Assembly (NCBI RefSeq): GCF_022809125.1
Contig: NZ_JALGBI010000002.1
Span: forward strand, 69,590 to 133,589
From: Variovorax terrae
GTDB lineage: Bacteria; Pseudomonadota; Gammaproteobacteria; Burkholderiales; Burkholderiaceae_C
Reading direction: 5' to 3'
DNA: 64,000 nucleotides
Part shown: piece by piece, positions 26,352 to 33,870 of the stretch
Layout: each line of letters opens with the position of its first letter
How positions within the stretch are numbered: position 1 is the first letter of the stretch
Position numbers and translations under genes: made by a program
The notes under the pieces: generated by a model
The model's database searches: none
Told to the model about the DNA's origin: nothing
Seen by the model: only the letters and a program-made list of their open reading frames with translations

Positions 26352-27335
26352 TCACTCCAGGGTTAGGCCAGAGGTGCGCACGGCGGCGCCCCACTTGGCA
26401 GTCTCATCCCGCTGCAACTGCGCAAGCGGTACGTTCAGGGGCTGGACACCCATATTGCCCAGGCCACGTTCGAACTCGGGGCTTTTCGTCAAGCGTTGGA
26501 TCTCATTCACGAGGCGCGTGGTTACGTGAGGCGGCATCCGCGCCGGTCCATAGACCGCCCACCAGGCGACCATCTCAAAATCGGGAATGACACTCTCTGC
26601 GACCGTGGGAATGGTTGGCACGGCCGTGGCGCGTTGGCGGCTGGTGACGCCGAGAATCTTGAGCTTCCCCGCTTGCACATGGGGCAAGACCGACTGGAGC
26701 GGATCAAACATCACCTGGATCGTCCCGCCCAGAAGGTCCGTCACTGCCGGGGCGCTGCCTTTGTATGGCACATGGCGAAGCTTGATGCCCGCGCCAGAAC
26801 AGAACATGGCGCCGGCGAGATGGCCTGGTGTGCCGTTGCCAGCAGACCCGTACGTCAGCGTGTCCGGTTGTGCCTTGGCTTTTGCCACGAGATCGGCAAG
26901 TGAATTGATTCCCGTCGCAGGATTCACCACGACGGCGACGGGCGCGCTGGCGACAGTCGCCAACGGTGTGAAGTCGGCAACCGGGTCGTAACCCATTTTC
27001 TTGTAGAGCGCCGGGTTGATCGCACTTGTCCCGACGGTCCCCATGAACAGCGTGTATCCATCCGGACTGGAGGCGGCCACGCTGCTGGCGCCGATGCCGC
27101 CGCCTGCTCCGCCGCGGTTGTCGATGTAGACCTGTTGGCCCAAGGAGTCGCCTAGCAGCTTGGCAAAAGGCCGCGCCACGATGTCTGTTGGCCCGCCGGC
27201 CGGAAAGGGGACGACCATGCGCAGGGGCTTGGAGGGAAAGCCTTCTGCCAAGGCCCGCCATGGTGCGAGGGCAGCCACGGCTCCCGCAGCCGCCGGAAGC
27301 TTCAGCAATAGGCGACGAAATCGATCGTTGTTCAT
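26352..27335 (-). CDS. Bug-family (TctC-like) periplasmic solute-binding protein
   Basis: 327 residues with a signal peptide (about 1-28, Arg-rich RFRRLLLKLP start that might be Tat-like). FPSKPLRMVVPFPAGGPTDI is the Bug signature, and DNRGGAGGGIGASSVAASSP and HVPYKGSAPAVTDLLGG are the ligand-binding loops. Bug proteins bind carboxylates or amides in the periplasm. No TctA or TctB membrane component is adjacent, which is common for Bug genes. The start at 27335 has GGAGA seven bases upstream. Confidence 0.92.
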   Translation of the reverse strand: MNNDRFRRLLLKLPAAAGAVAALAPWRALAEGFPSKPLRMVVPFPAGGPTDIVARPFAKLLGDSLGQQVYIDNRGGAGGGIGASSVAASSPDGYTLFMGTVGTSAINPALYKKMGYDPVADFTPLATVASAPVAVVVNPATGINSLADLVAKAKAQPDTLTYGSAGNGTPGHLAGAMFCSGAGIKLRHVPYKGSAPAVTDLLGGTIQVMFDPLQSVLPHVQAGKLKILGVTSRQRATAVPTIPTVAESVIPDFEMVAWWAVYGPARMPPHVTTRLVNEIQRLTKSPEFERGLGNMGVQPLNVPLAQLQRDETAKWGAAVRTSGLTLE

Positions 27336-27378
27336 TGTGGGGTCTCCATCGTTGGGGGTGAGGGCGTCATGACCTCTG

Positions 27379-28176
27379 TCAAGAAACCATGGCCGGCTGA
27401 ATGGCTGACGCGAGTTGCATGGGCCCGGGGACACTCATGCGGAACGTGTAGCGCTCCGGCACGATGTAGATGCGCATGTGCTCGCACGGGGCGCCAGATA
27501 CGGCGAATGAAGTTCGTTGCATCAGAAGCACGTGACTGCGTGGAGGCAGGCCCAGTTCGGCGGAGATCCTGTTTTTCGGCTTCGCGCACTGAATGGCGAT
27601 GTCTGCTCGACCGATCCGAAGGCCAAGGAACTGCTGAAGGATGTCGTACACCGACAGGCGTTCCGCCCGCACTGGACCGACTGCTTCTGCTTCGGCAGGA
27701 AGGTAGGCCTCGACAACGGCAAAGGCTTCGCCGTCAACGCAGTAGCGCCTGCGCAGGCGCACTGGCAAATTGAGGCCTGTTGGCAGCTGGCCGTCGATCC
27801 GGCCTGCCGATGCAGAAAACTCCAGCAGCTCCGTCTCCGGCTCGATACCTTGCAGGCGCAAGGCCTCCTGGAACCCTTGCAGGCTGGAGAGATCCTGCTG
27901 AAACGACGCCCGCGAGACGAAGGTTCCCTTCCCCCTCCTCGACACAACCTGGCCATTGCGAGTCAGCAGCTGGATCGCTTGTCGAACCGTGACGCGGCTG
28001 ATTCCGAAGTCGCTCATCAGCCTCGCTTCCGGCGGGAGTTGCTGGCCGGGGCCGTAGGTCCCGCTGGAAATCGCATCGGCAAGCCGGTTGGCCAGCTGGA
28101 CATAAAGCGGGTCAGCGCTTGAGGCATCCAGCGGCTTGTCCATGGCCTGCGAACGGGAAGTGATTGGCTTGGTCAT
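27379..28176 (-). CDS. GntR/HutC-family regulator with UTRA domain
   Basis: 265 residues. A GntR winged helix (about 24-90; PLYVQLANRLADAISSGTYG, then FGISRVTVRQAIQLL) and a UTRA effector domain (about 110-250; SFAVSGAPCEHMRIYIVPERY). Probable local repressor of the downstream Bug-AcnX operon, released by the substrate or a product. Its promoter region carries three GTATT elements spaced exactly 10 bp apart. Confidence 0.92.
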   Translation of the reverse strand: MTKPITSRSQAMDKPLDASSADPLYVQLANRLADAISSGTYGPGQQLPPEARLMSDFGISRVTVRQAIQLLTRNGQVVSRRGKGTFVSRASFQQDLSSLQGFQEALRLQGIEPETELLEFSASAGRIDGQLPTGLNLPVRLRRRYCVDGEAFAVVEAYLPAEAEAVGPVRAERLSVYDILQQFLGLRIGRADIAIQCAKPKNRISAELGLPPRSHVLLMQRTSFAVSGAPCEHMRIYIVPERYTFRMSVPGPMQLASAIQPAMVS

Positions 28177-28181
28177 GACAT

Positions 28182-28206
28182 GTATTTTGTTGTATTAAAA
28201 CGTATT
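28182..28206 (-). promoter_or_regulatory. Phased GTATT triplet, candidate GntR operator and promoter
   Basis: GTATT occurs at 28182, 28192 and 28202, precisely one helical turn apart, within an AT-rich stretch right before the GntR start codon at 28176. On the minus strand the AATAC copies overlap the expected core promoter; TTGACC at 28207-28212 could be a -35 box. This fits an autoregulatory operator, but no binding is shown. Confidence 0.4.
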
Positions 28207-28334
28207 GGTCAAGGCTGAATGTGGTTGATGCAATCAGGGCCATGTTTTCAACCTTGCTTTTCCGCCCGGTGCCTGCCGGACACGCGTCTTTGCCAAACGG
28301 CAACGCCGAGCGCCGTGGTCCGCCGTCGCCCATC

Positions 28335-28457
28335 CTGAAGGCGCTTCACGCCAGCCTGCCCGGCCACCTCCTGCTCTGGCAGTCTGAAGACGCCACGCCC
28401 TGCGAATGCGACGGTCGCCCGGGCCCGCCCATCGCCAGTCGCGCGGTCTTGGAGTAA
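28335..28457 (+). pseudogene. Remnant of a GlcD-like FAD-linked oxidase gene
   Basis: About 40 codons read LKALHASLPGHLLLWQSED then ATPCECDG and run to a stop at 28455-28457. This matches the N-terminal LLWxxEDTTPYECDG region of glycolate-oxidase-type FAD-linked oxidases, but the FAD domain and everything else is missing. The next gene, phaM, starts 39 bp later. The first gene of the window may be an intact member of the same family. The remnant lies at the edge of the accessory block and could mark a deletion or insertion junction. Confidence 0.6.
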
Positions 28458-28496
28458 GCTGTCATGGCGCAGTAAAACAACGACCCAGGAGCGGCC

Positions 28497-29213
28497 ATGA
28501 GCGACACCCCCAACCCCTTCGGCTTCGGTAAATTCGTCCCCGGATTCGACTTCCTGCAGAACCTGGCCAAGGGGGCGTCGCAGAACATCCCCCAGATGCC
28601 CAACCTCGCCAACTGGGTGGCGCCCACGCTCAACGTCGAGGAGCTGGACAAGCGCATCGAGGAGCTCAAGGCCGTGCAGTTCTGGCTCGACCAGAACGCC
28701 ACCGCGCTCAAGGCCACCATCCAGGCGCTGGAGGTGCAGAAGATGACGCTGGCCACGCTCAAGGGCATGAACTTCAACATGGGCGACGTGGCCAATGCGT
28801 TCAAGCTCAAGGCCGCCGACACCGTGCTGTCGGGCGTGCAGAAGGTGACCGACACCGCCGCCGACACGGCCAAGACCCTGTCCGGCGTGGCCGCCAAGGG
28901 CCGCGCCTCGCGCAAGAAGAGCGCGGCCGCACCGGCCGCGGCGGCCGGCGTGGTCGATCCGATGCAGTGGTGGGGCGCGCTCACCAGCCAGTTCCAGCAG
29001 ATCGCGGCCGGCGCGATGAAGGACGCGGCGCGCCAGACCGCGGTCGACACCACCCGGAACATGGCCACCGGCCTCGCCAAGGGCGCGCTCAAGACAGCCG
29101 CCGATATGGCCCAGGTTGCTACCAAAACCGTAGCAGCCAGTGTCGGCGGGACGCGGACCCCGGCCCGAAAATCCGCTAAAAAGAGCCCCGCGCGCAGCCG
29201 CCGGGCCGGCTGA
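28497..29213 (+). CDS. phaM: PhaM-type polyhydroxyalkanoate granule regulatory protein
   Basis: 238 residues. The N-terminal FGFGKFVPGFDFLQNLAKG, then VEELDKRIEELKAVQFWLD and IQALEVQKMTLATLKGM, match PhaM of Cupriavidus. PhaM activates PHA synthase and links granules to the nucleoid. The C-terminus is Lys/Arg/Ala-rich ([18 protein letters not shown]), the expected DNA-binding tail. The middle is phasin-like helical. KSAAAPAAAAG is a flexible linker. Confidence 0.85.
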   Translation: MSDTPNPFGFGKFVPGFDFLQNLAKGASQNIPQMPNLANWVAPTLNVEELDKRIEELKAVQFWLDQNATALKATIQALEVQKMTLATLKGMNFNMGDVANAFKLKAADTVLSGVQKVTDTAADTAKTLSGVAAKGRASRKKSAAAPAAAAGVVDPMQWWGALTSQFQQIAAGAMKDAARQTAVDTTRNMATGLAKGALKTAADMAQVATKTVAASVGGTRTPARKSAKKSPARSRRAG

Positions 29214-29223
29214 GCCGCCGCGC

Positions 29224-30492
29224 ATGAAGCTGTTTCCCTACGGCCACGCCACCCATCCGCAATGGCGCATGGCGGCCGGCCTCGTGCTGGCGCAGCTGCG
29301 CGCGCACATGGCGCTGCCGGACTACGCCAGCGCCCCCACGCTGGGGCTGCTCTACATCACCGACCACTACGCCGGCGCGGCGCAGGACATCCTGGACCAC
29401 CTGGGCGCCGAGCTGCCCGAGATCACCGACTGGTCGGGCACGGTGGGCGTGGGCATCGCCTCGAACAACGTCGAGTACTTCGACGAGCCCGCGCTGGCCG
29501 TGATGCTGTGCGAGCTGCCGCCCGAGCAGTACCGCGTGTTCTCCGGGGTGGCGCCGCTGGGCCTCAACTTCGAGCCGCACACCGCGCTGATCCATGCCGA
29601 CGCCGCCACGCCCGACGTGGCCGAGCTGATCGGCGAGATGGCCGCGCGCACCGCCACCGGCTACCTGTTCGGCGGGCTGGCCTCGAGCCGCTCGCGGACG
29701 GTGCAGTTCGCCGTGGGCGGCAACGGCAACATCAAGGGCCATGGCGCGGCGCGCGGCGTGTTCAGCGGCGGCCTCTCGGGCGTGGCCTTCGGCGAGGGCG
29801 TGGCCCTGGTGTCGCGCGTGACCCAGGGCTGCCAGCCGGTGTCGCCGGTGCACGAGATCACCGCGGCCGAGGGCAACGTGGTCACCGGGCTCGACGGGCA
29901 GCCCGCGCTCGAGGTGCTGATGCGCGACCTCGGCGTCTCGCTCGACGAGCCGCGCGGCGCGCTGGCCAAGGTGCGCGCCACGCTGGTGGGCCTGATGCGG
30001 CCCGGCGACGGCGCGGCGGGCGAGCTGGTCAACCGCGCCGGCCATTTCGGCGTCGACACCCAGGTGCGCCACATCATCGGCCTCGACCCGGCGCGCCAGG
30101 GCGTGGCGGTGGCCGACCCGGTGCAGCCCGGCACGCGCCTGGCGTTCTGCCAGCGCAATGCGCAGGCCGCGCGCGCCGACCTGATCCGCGTCTGCGCCGA
30201 GATCCGCGAGGAGCTCGAGCCCGAGGAAATGCCGCTGTCCGCGGCGGCCGCGCTGGCCGCACCCGAGGCCGAGTCGGCCCCCAACCCGGCGCGGCGCATT
30301 GCCGGCGCGGTCTACGTGAGCTGCGCCGGGCGCGGCGGCCCGCATTTCGGCGCGCCCAGCGCCGAGCTGCAGATCGTGCGCCGCGCGCTCGGCGACGTGC
30401 CGCTGGTGGGCTTCTTCGCCGGCGGCGAGATCGCGCGCCACCACCTGTATGGCTACACCGGCGTGCTCACGGTGTTCACGGCGGCAGACTGA
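29224..30492 (+). CDS. FIST domain sensor-like protein
   Basis: 422 residues. A FIST N-terminal domain (about 1-210; TDWSGTVGVGIASNN, GYLFGGLASSRSRTVQF) and a FIST_C domain (about 220-420; RAGHFGVDTQVRHIIG, CAGRGGPHFGAPSAELQIV, VPLVGFFAGGEIARHHLYG). FIST proteins are thought to bind small ligands, perhaps amino acids, in signal transduction. No signalling partner is adjacent. It lies 10 bp after phaM, so co-transcription is likely. Confidence 0.88.
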   Translation: MKLFPYGHATHPQWRMAAGLVLAQLRAHMALPDYASAPTLGLLYITDHYAGAAQDILDHLGAELPEITDWSGTVGVGIASNNVEYFDEPALAVMLCELPPEQYRVFSGVAPLGLNFEPHTALIHADAATPDVAELIGEMAARTATGYLFGGLASSRSRTVQFAVGGNGNIKGHGAARGVFSGGLSGVAFGEGVALVSRVTQGCQPVSPVHEITAAEGNVVTGLDGQPALEVLMRDLGVSLDEPRGALAKVRATLVGLMRPGDGAAGELVNRAGHFGVDTQVRHIIGLDPARQGVAVADPVQPGTRLAFCQRNAQAARADLIRVCAEIREELEPEEMPLSAAAALAAPEAESAPNPARRIAGAVYVSCAGRGGPHFGAPSAELQIVRRALGDVPLVGFFAGGEIARHHLYGYTGVLTVFTAAD

Positions 30493-30499
30493 GGCGGGG

Positions 30500-30871
30500 A
30501 TGACGCGCCGCCTCCTGCCGTTGCTGCTGCTGGGCCTAGGCCTGCTCGCCGGCACCGGCGAGGCCGCGCAGTGCTACCGCAACCCGCAGGGCGCGCTGCG
30601 CTGCCGCGCCGCGCCCGACACGCCCTGCATGGCCGGCCGCAACGGCGAGGTGATGTGCGCGCCTAGGGGCGGCGGCATCGTGGCCGACCGCGAAGGCAAC
30701 CCGCTGTGCGGCATCGGCCGCTGCGTGCAGGCGCCCAACGGCGACCCGGTCTGCGCCACGCAACTGCGCGGCGCCGTGACCATGCGCACCGACGGCACGC
30801 CGGTCTGCGCCGGCGGCTGCGTGCCGGGCCAGGCCGGGCTGTGCCGGCCCGAGACGCCGCAAAGCCCCTGA
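30500..30871 (+). CDS. Small secreted cysteine-rich protein of unknown function
   Basis: 123 residues. A signal peptide (about 1-22, LLPLLLLGLGLLAGTGEA) is followed by about eleven cysteines, several in repeated N-G-x-x-x-C units (RNPQGALRC, NGEVMC, GNPLCGIGRC, NGDPVC, DGTPVC). The D/N-G-x-x-x-C spacing repeats about five times, suggesting a disulfide-stabilised small repeat fold. I recognise no family. The start 8 bp after the FIST stop suggests one operon. Confidence 0.7.
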   Translation: MTRRLLPLLLLGLGLLAGTGEAAQCYRNPQGALRCRAAPDTPCMAGRNGEVMCAPRGGGIVADREGNPLCGIGRCVQAPNGDPVCATQLRGAVTMRTDGTPVCAGGCVPGQAGLCRPETPQSP

Positions 30872-30902
30872 GCCATGGACGTGCCGGCATAAACTCCGCT
30901 CC

Positions 30903-32012
30903 ATGAACCCTGCCGACGCTGCCGCCACCGATTCCAAGCCGCCCGGCCTCGGGCGCAGCCTGTCATGGGCCTGGCAGGCCCCGCCCGCCGGCGGCGTGTC
31001 GCGGCTGAACCTCACCTGGCGCCTGCTGAAGGCGCAGCTGCGCTCCAACCTGGCCTTGCGCCGCTGGATGGCGGTGGTCCACGAGCACCACGAGCGCGGC
31101 CTGATGCCCGACCTGCCGGCCGAATTCCTGCGCGCGGTGCGGCCCGACGTGAACCGGGGCGTGTCGCTGCCCCAGCGCATCACGCACCTGATCGACCATG
31201 CCGACTGGCTGGAGACGGCGTTCCAGCCCGCCGCGCTGCAGCAGCTGGCGGCTGGGCAGCCGGTGGTGCTGGCCGAGCTGCCGTCGTCCGGCCATGACCC
31301 GCTGCGCCTGCAGCTGCAGCGCGCCGCGCCCCACAGCCTGGAAGGCGACCTGCTGCTCACGCTGACGACGCTGCCGGACGACGGCCGCGCGGTGGACCTC
31401 GCGGCGCTCGCGTTCAGCTGCTTTCGCATCCAGGGCCAGCCCTGCCTGGCGATCGGCGGCCTGCGCGGGCCGCGGCAGCCCGGCGGGCGCCTGAGTCCGG
31501 AAGACCTGCTGCGGGCCCTGCGGGGCTGGAGAACGCCGGTGTTCCTGGTGCGCGTGATGCAGTCGCTGGCCCAGTTCTGGAACCTGCCGCTGGTTGGCCT
31601 GGACCCGGCCTGGCACTCGCTGCAGGCCGGCGGCCGGCTGCCGCGGGACGCCGGCCGCCGCGAGCTGGCCCAGCGCATTGCCGACAGCCACAACGCCCTG
31701 TGGGAGCACTTCGGCGCCAAGCATGGCGCCGAAGGCTGGCGCGTGCTGTCGCGCGAATCCGACGACGCGCTGGCGGCCACCGCCTCGTCGGCCGACAAGC
31801 GTGCGCGCCAGGCCCGGCGCGCAGACTACTGGATCCGTGTCAACACCCGGCTGAGCCGCGGCCTGGGCGAGGTGCTGCTGCGCCCCGGCCGGCACGCCAG
31901 CCTGCACGGCATGACCGAGAGCCACACGATCCAGGACAACCCGTTCACCCGTTCGGGCGCGCCCTCCAGCGTGCTGGACTCGGGGCCCGGCGAACTGATC
32001 GGCCGGCTCTGA
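30903..32012 (+). CDS. DUF535 (VirK/YbjX-like) family protein
   Basis: 369 residues. The DUF535 segments LNLTWRLLKAQLRSNLALR, LPQRITHLIDHADWLETAF, FRIQGQPCLAIGGLRGPR and ADYWIRVNTRLSRGLGEVL are visible. VirK/YbjX proteins are linked to envelope and antimicrobial-peptide tolerance in enterobacteria; the molecular activity is unknown. It stands alone and converges on dadA. Confidence 0.82.
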   Translation: MNPADAAATDSKPPGLGRSLSWAWQAPPAGGVSRLNLTWRLLKAQLRSNLALRRWMAVVHEHHERGLMPDLPAEFLRAVRPDVNRGVSLPQRITHLIDHADWLETAFQPAALQQLAAGQPVVLAELPSSGHDPLRLQLQRAAPHSLEGDLLLTLTTLPDDGRAVDLAALAFSCFRIQGQPCLAIGGLRGPRQPGGRLSPEDLLRALRGWRTPVFLVRVMQSLAQFWNLPLVGLDPAWHSLQAGGRLPRDAGRRELAQRIADSHNALWEHFGAKHGAEGWRVLSRESDDALAATASSADKRARQARRADYWIRVNTRLSRGLGEVLLRPGRHASLHGMTESHTIQDNPFTRSGAPSSVLDSGPGELIGRL

Positions 32013-32051
32013 GGTTCGCCTGCCGGCAGGGCAGGGCGCGCACGGTCCCGT

Positions 32052-33374
32052 TCAGGCCTTGCCGGCGGGCTGCGGCAGCGTCATCGAGGCACCGGCGCCG
32101 CGCCGCACGCTGCCCGTGAACGCAAAATCGACCTCGGGCGCGAGCCCGCTCACGATGCGCGCGATCGACTTGCCCGAGCCGCAGGCATGGGTCCAGCCCA
32201 GCGTGCCGTGGCCGGTGTTGAGGAACAGGTTCGGCAGCTTCGTCCCGCCGATCAGCGGCACGTTGCTCGGCGTGGCGGGGCGCAGGCCGGTCCAGAACTG
32301 GGCCTGCGTGGTGTCGCCGGCGCCAGGGAACAGTTCTTCGACGCGGCGCACGATGGCTTCGCAGCGCACGCGGTTCAGGTCGCGGTCGTAGCCGTTGAGC
32401 TCGGCCGTGCCGGCGATGCGCAGGCGGTCGCCCGACTCGGAGGTGTAGCGCGAGAACACGAGCTTGAACTCGTCGTCGGTCAGCGAGACCTGGTGCGCCT
32501 TCGAGGCGTCCTTCACGGGCAGCGTCACCGAGTAGCCCTTGGCCGGATAGATCGGCAGGCGAATGCCCAGCGGCGCGGCGTACAGCGGGCTCAGCGAGCC
32601 CATGGCCAGCACGAAGGCGTCGCCGCGGATGCGCTGGAAACGGCCTTCGCTGTCGGTGGCCTCGACGTGGTCGATGCTGCCGCCGGCTTCGCGCAGCGCG
32701 GTCACCGTGTGGCTCATCAGGAACCGGACGCCGGCGGCCTGTGCCAGCGTGACGAGCTCGCGCGCGAAGCGGTTGGCGTCGCCCGATTCGTCCTCGGCCG
32801 TGTAGGTGGCGCCGGCCAGTTGCGGACGGATGTGGGCGAGCGCGGGCTCGATCTTCACGGCCTCGTCGGCCGAGATCACCCGGCGCTCGCAGCCCAGCGC
32901 GCGCATCTGCTCGGCGGGCTGGAGGGCGGCGTCGAACTCCTTTTGCGTCGTGTAGAAGTGCAGGATGCCCTGCGTGCGCTGGTCGTAGGCCAGGCCGGTG
33001 TCGCGGCGCAGCTGCTGCAGCACGTTGCGGCTGTAGGTGCCCAGGCGCACGATCTGCTCGATGTTGTGCCGGGTGCGCGCCGGCGTGCATTCGCGCAGGA
33101 ACTGCAGGCCCCAGAGCCACTGGCGCAGGTCGGCGCGCAGGCGGAACAGCAGCGGCGCGTCTTCCTTGCCCAGCCACTGCAGCACCTTGAGCGGCGCACT
33201 CGGGTTGGCCCAGGGCTCGGCATGGCTGACCGAGATCTGCCCGCCGTTGGCGAAGCTGGTTTCGGCGGCCGGGGTGGCCTGCCGGTCGATCACGGTCACG
33301 TCGTGGCCGAGCTGCTGGAGGTAATACGCCGAGGTGACGCCGAGCAGGCCGGCGCCGAGAACGATCACTCGCAT
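32052..33374 (-). CDS. dadA: D-amino acid dehydrogenase
   Basis: 440 residues, FAD-dependent DAO-family oxidoreductase. The dinucleotide-binding start is MRVIVLGAGLLGVTSAYYLQ with a GxGxxG core. The RATPSNVPLIGGTKLPNLF, then NTGHGTLGWTHACGSGK, segments near the C-terminus are typical of DadA. It oxidatively deaminates D-amino acids (often D-alanine) and passes electrons to the membrane chain. A tandem glycine riboswitch in its leader suggests that glycine or a related amino acid is a substrate or signal, so a glycine-oxidase-like role is also possible. Confidence 0.9.
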   Translation of the reverse strand: MRVIVLGAGLLGVTSAYYLQQLGHDVTVIDRQATPAAETSFANGGQISVSHAEPWANPSAPLKVLQWLGKEDAPLLFRLRADLRQWLWGLQFLRECTPARTRHNIEQIVRLGTYSRNVLQQLRRDTGLAYDQRTQGILHFYTTQKEFDAALQPAEQMRALGCERRVISADEAVKIEPALAHIRPQLAGATYTAEDESGDANRFARELVTLAQAAGVRFLMSHTVTALREAGGSIDHVEATDSEGRFQRIRGDAFVLAMGSLSPLYAAPLGIRLPIYPAKGYSVTLPVKDASKAHQVSLTDDEFKLVFSRYTSESGDRLRIAGTAELNGYDRDLNRVRCEAIVRRVEELFPGAGDTTQAQFWTGLRPATPSNVPLIGGTKLPNLFLNTGHGTLGWTHACGSGKSIARIVSGLAPEVDFAFTGSVRRGAGASMTLPQPAGKA

Positions 33375-33427
33375 GATGAGAGCCTTTTTGACAGAAGGTC
33401 CGCGCGGGGTGGACGCGAGCTGCTATC

Positions 33428-33473
33428 AAAAGAGGAGCAACCCGGCGCTGTCCGCGTGGTTGCCGCTCCCCCT
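33428..33473 (-). terminator. Candidate terminator/expression platform between glycine riboswitch and dadA
   Basis: On the minus strand GGAGCGGCAACC can pair with GGGTTGCTCC around a short loop and is followed by TCTTTTGATAGC. It lies right after the second aptamer and before dadA. The stem has a bulge and the T run is modest, so the call is tentative; an ON-switch antitermination scheme would be typical for glycine riboswitches. Confidence 0.5.
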
Positions 33474-33478
33474 GTCCT

Positions 33479-33650
33479 TGGTACCTGAGAGATTCACCCG
33501 CCGGTTCTCCGGGGGGCTTGCTCCTTCGGTGCATCACGGTGGTGATGGCTCTCCAGACGGCTTTTCAGTGTGTGCAGTACGGAACCTGAGCGTGTATGGG
33601 AGTTTGCGCCTTCGGTGGAACGCGGCTGGCGCGTTCGCTCTCCTGCAGCT
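33479..33650 (-). promoter_or_regulatory. Tandem glycine riboswitch upstream of dadA
   Basis: Two aptamers are seen on the minus strand. Aptamer 1 (about 33583-33647) has GCAGGAGAGCG, CCACCGAAGGCGCAAAC and CGCTCAGG. Aptamer 2 (about 33479-33558) has CTGGAGAGCC, CACCGAAGGAGCAAGC and CTCTCAGGTACC. The CCGAAGGxGCAA and GGAGAG...CTCAGG pattern is the glycine riboswitch hallmark, and tandem arrangement with a short linker is usual. A TACAAT box (33655-33660) fits a -10 just upstream. Glycine binding normally turns expression on; here the target is dadA. Confidence 0.93.
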
Positions 33651-33870
33651 GTCCATTGTAGAGGGAGTCGGGCAGTGCGGTATCGCCTGCCGGTACGCGG
33701 CGTGCCGCCTGGCAGGCCCCGGCGAAGCAGCGCCGCCGGCCGGGGGCCGCGCGGCCACACTGGCGCCGTGGATGCCACCCGGGAGAAGGCATGAGCCGCC
33801 CCCGGAACCGCCACAGGCCTGCGGCACAATCTGCCGCAACATCGACGCCGACCGTGAAGAGGAGCCCCGT

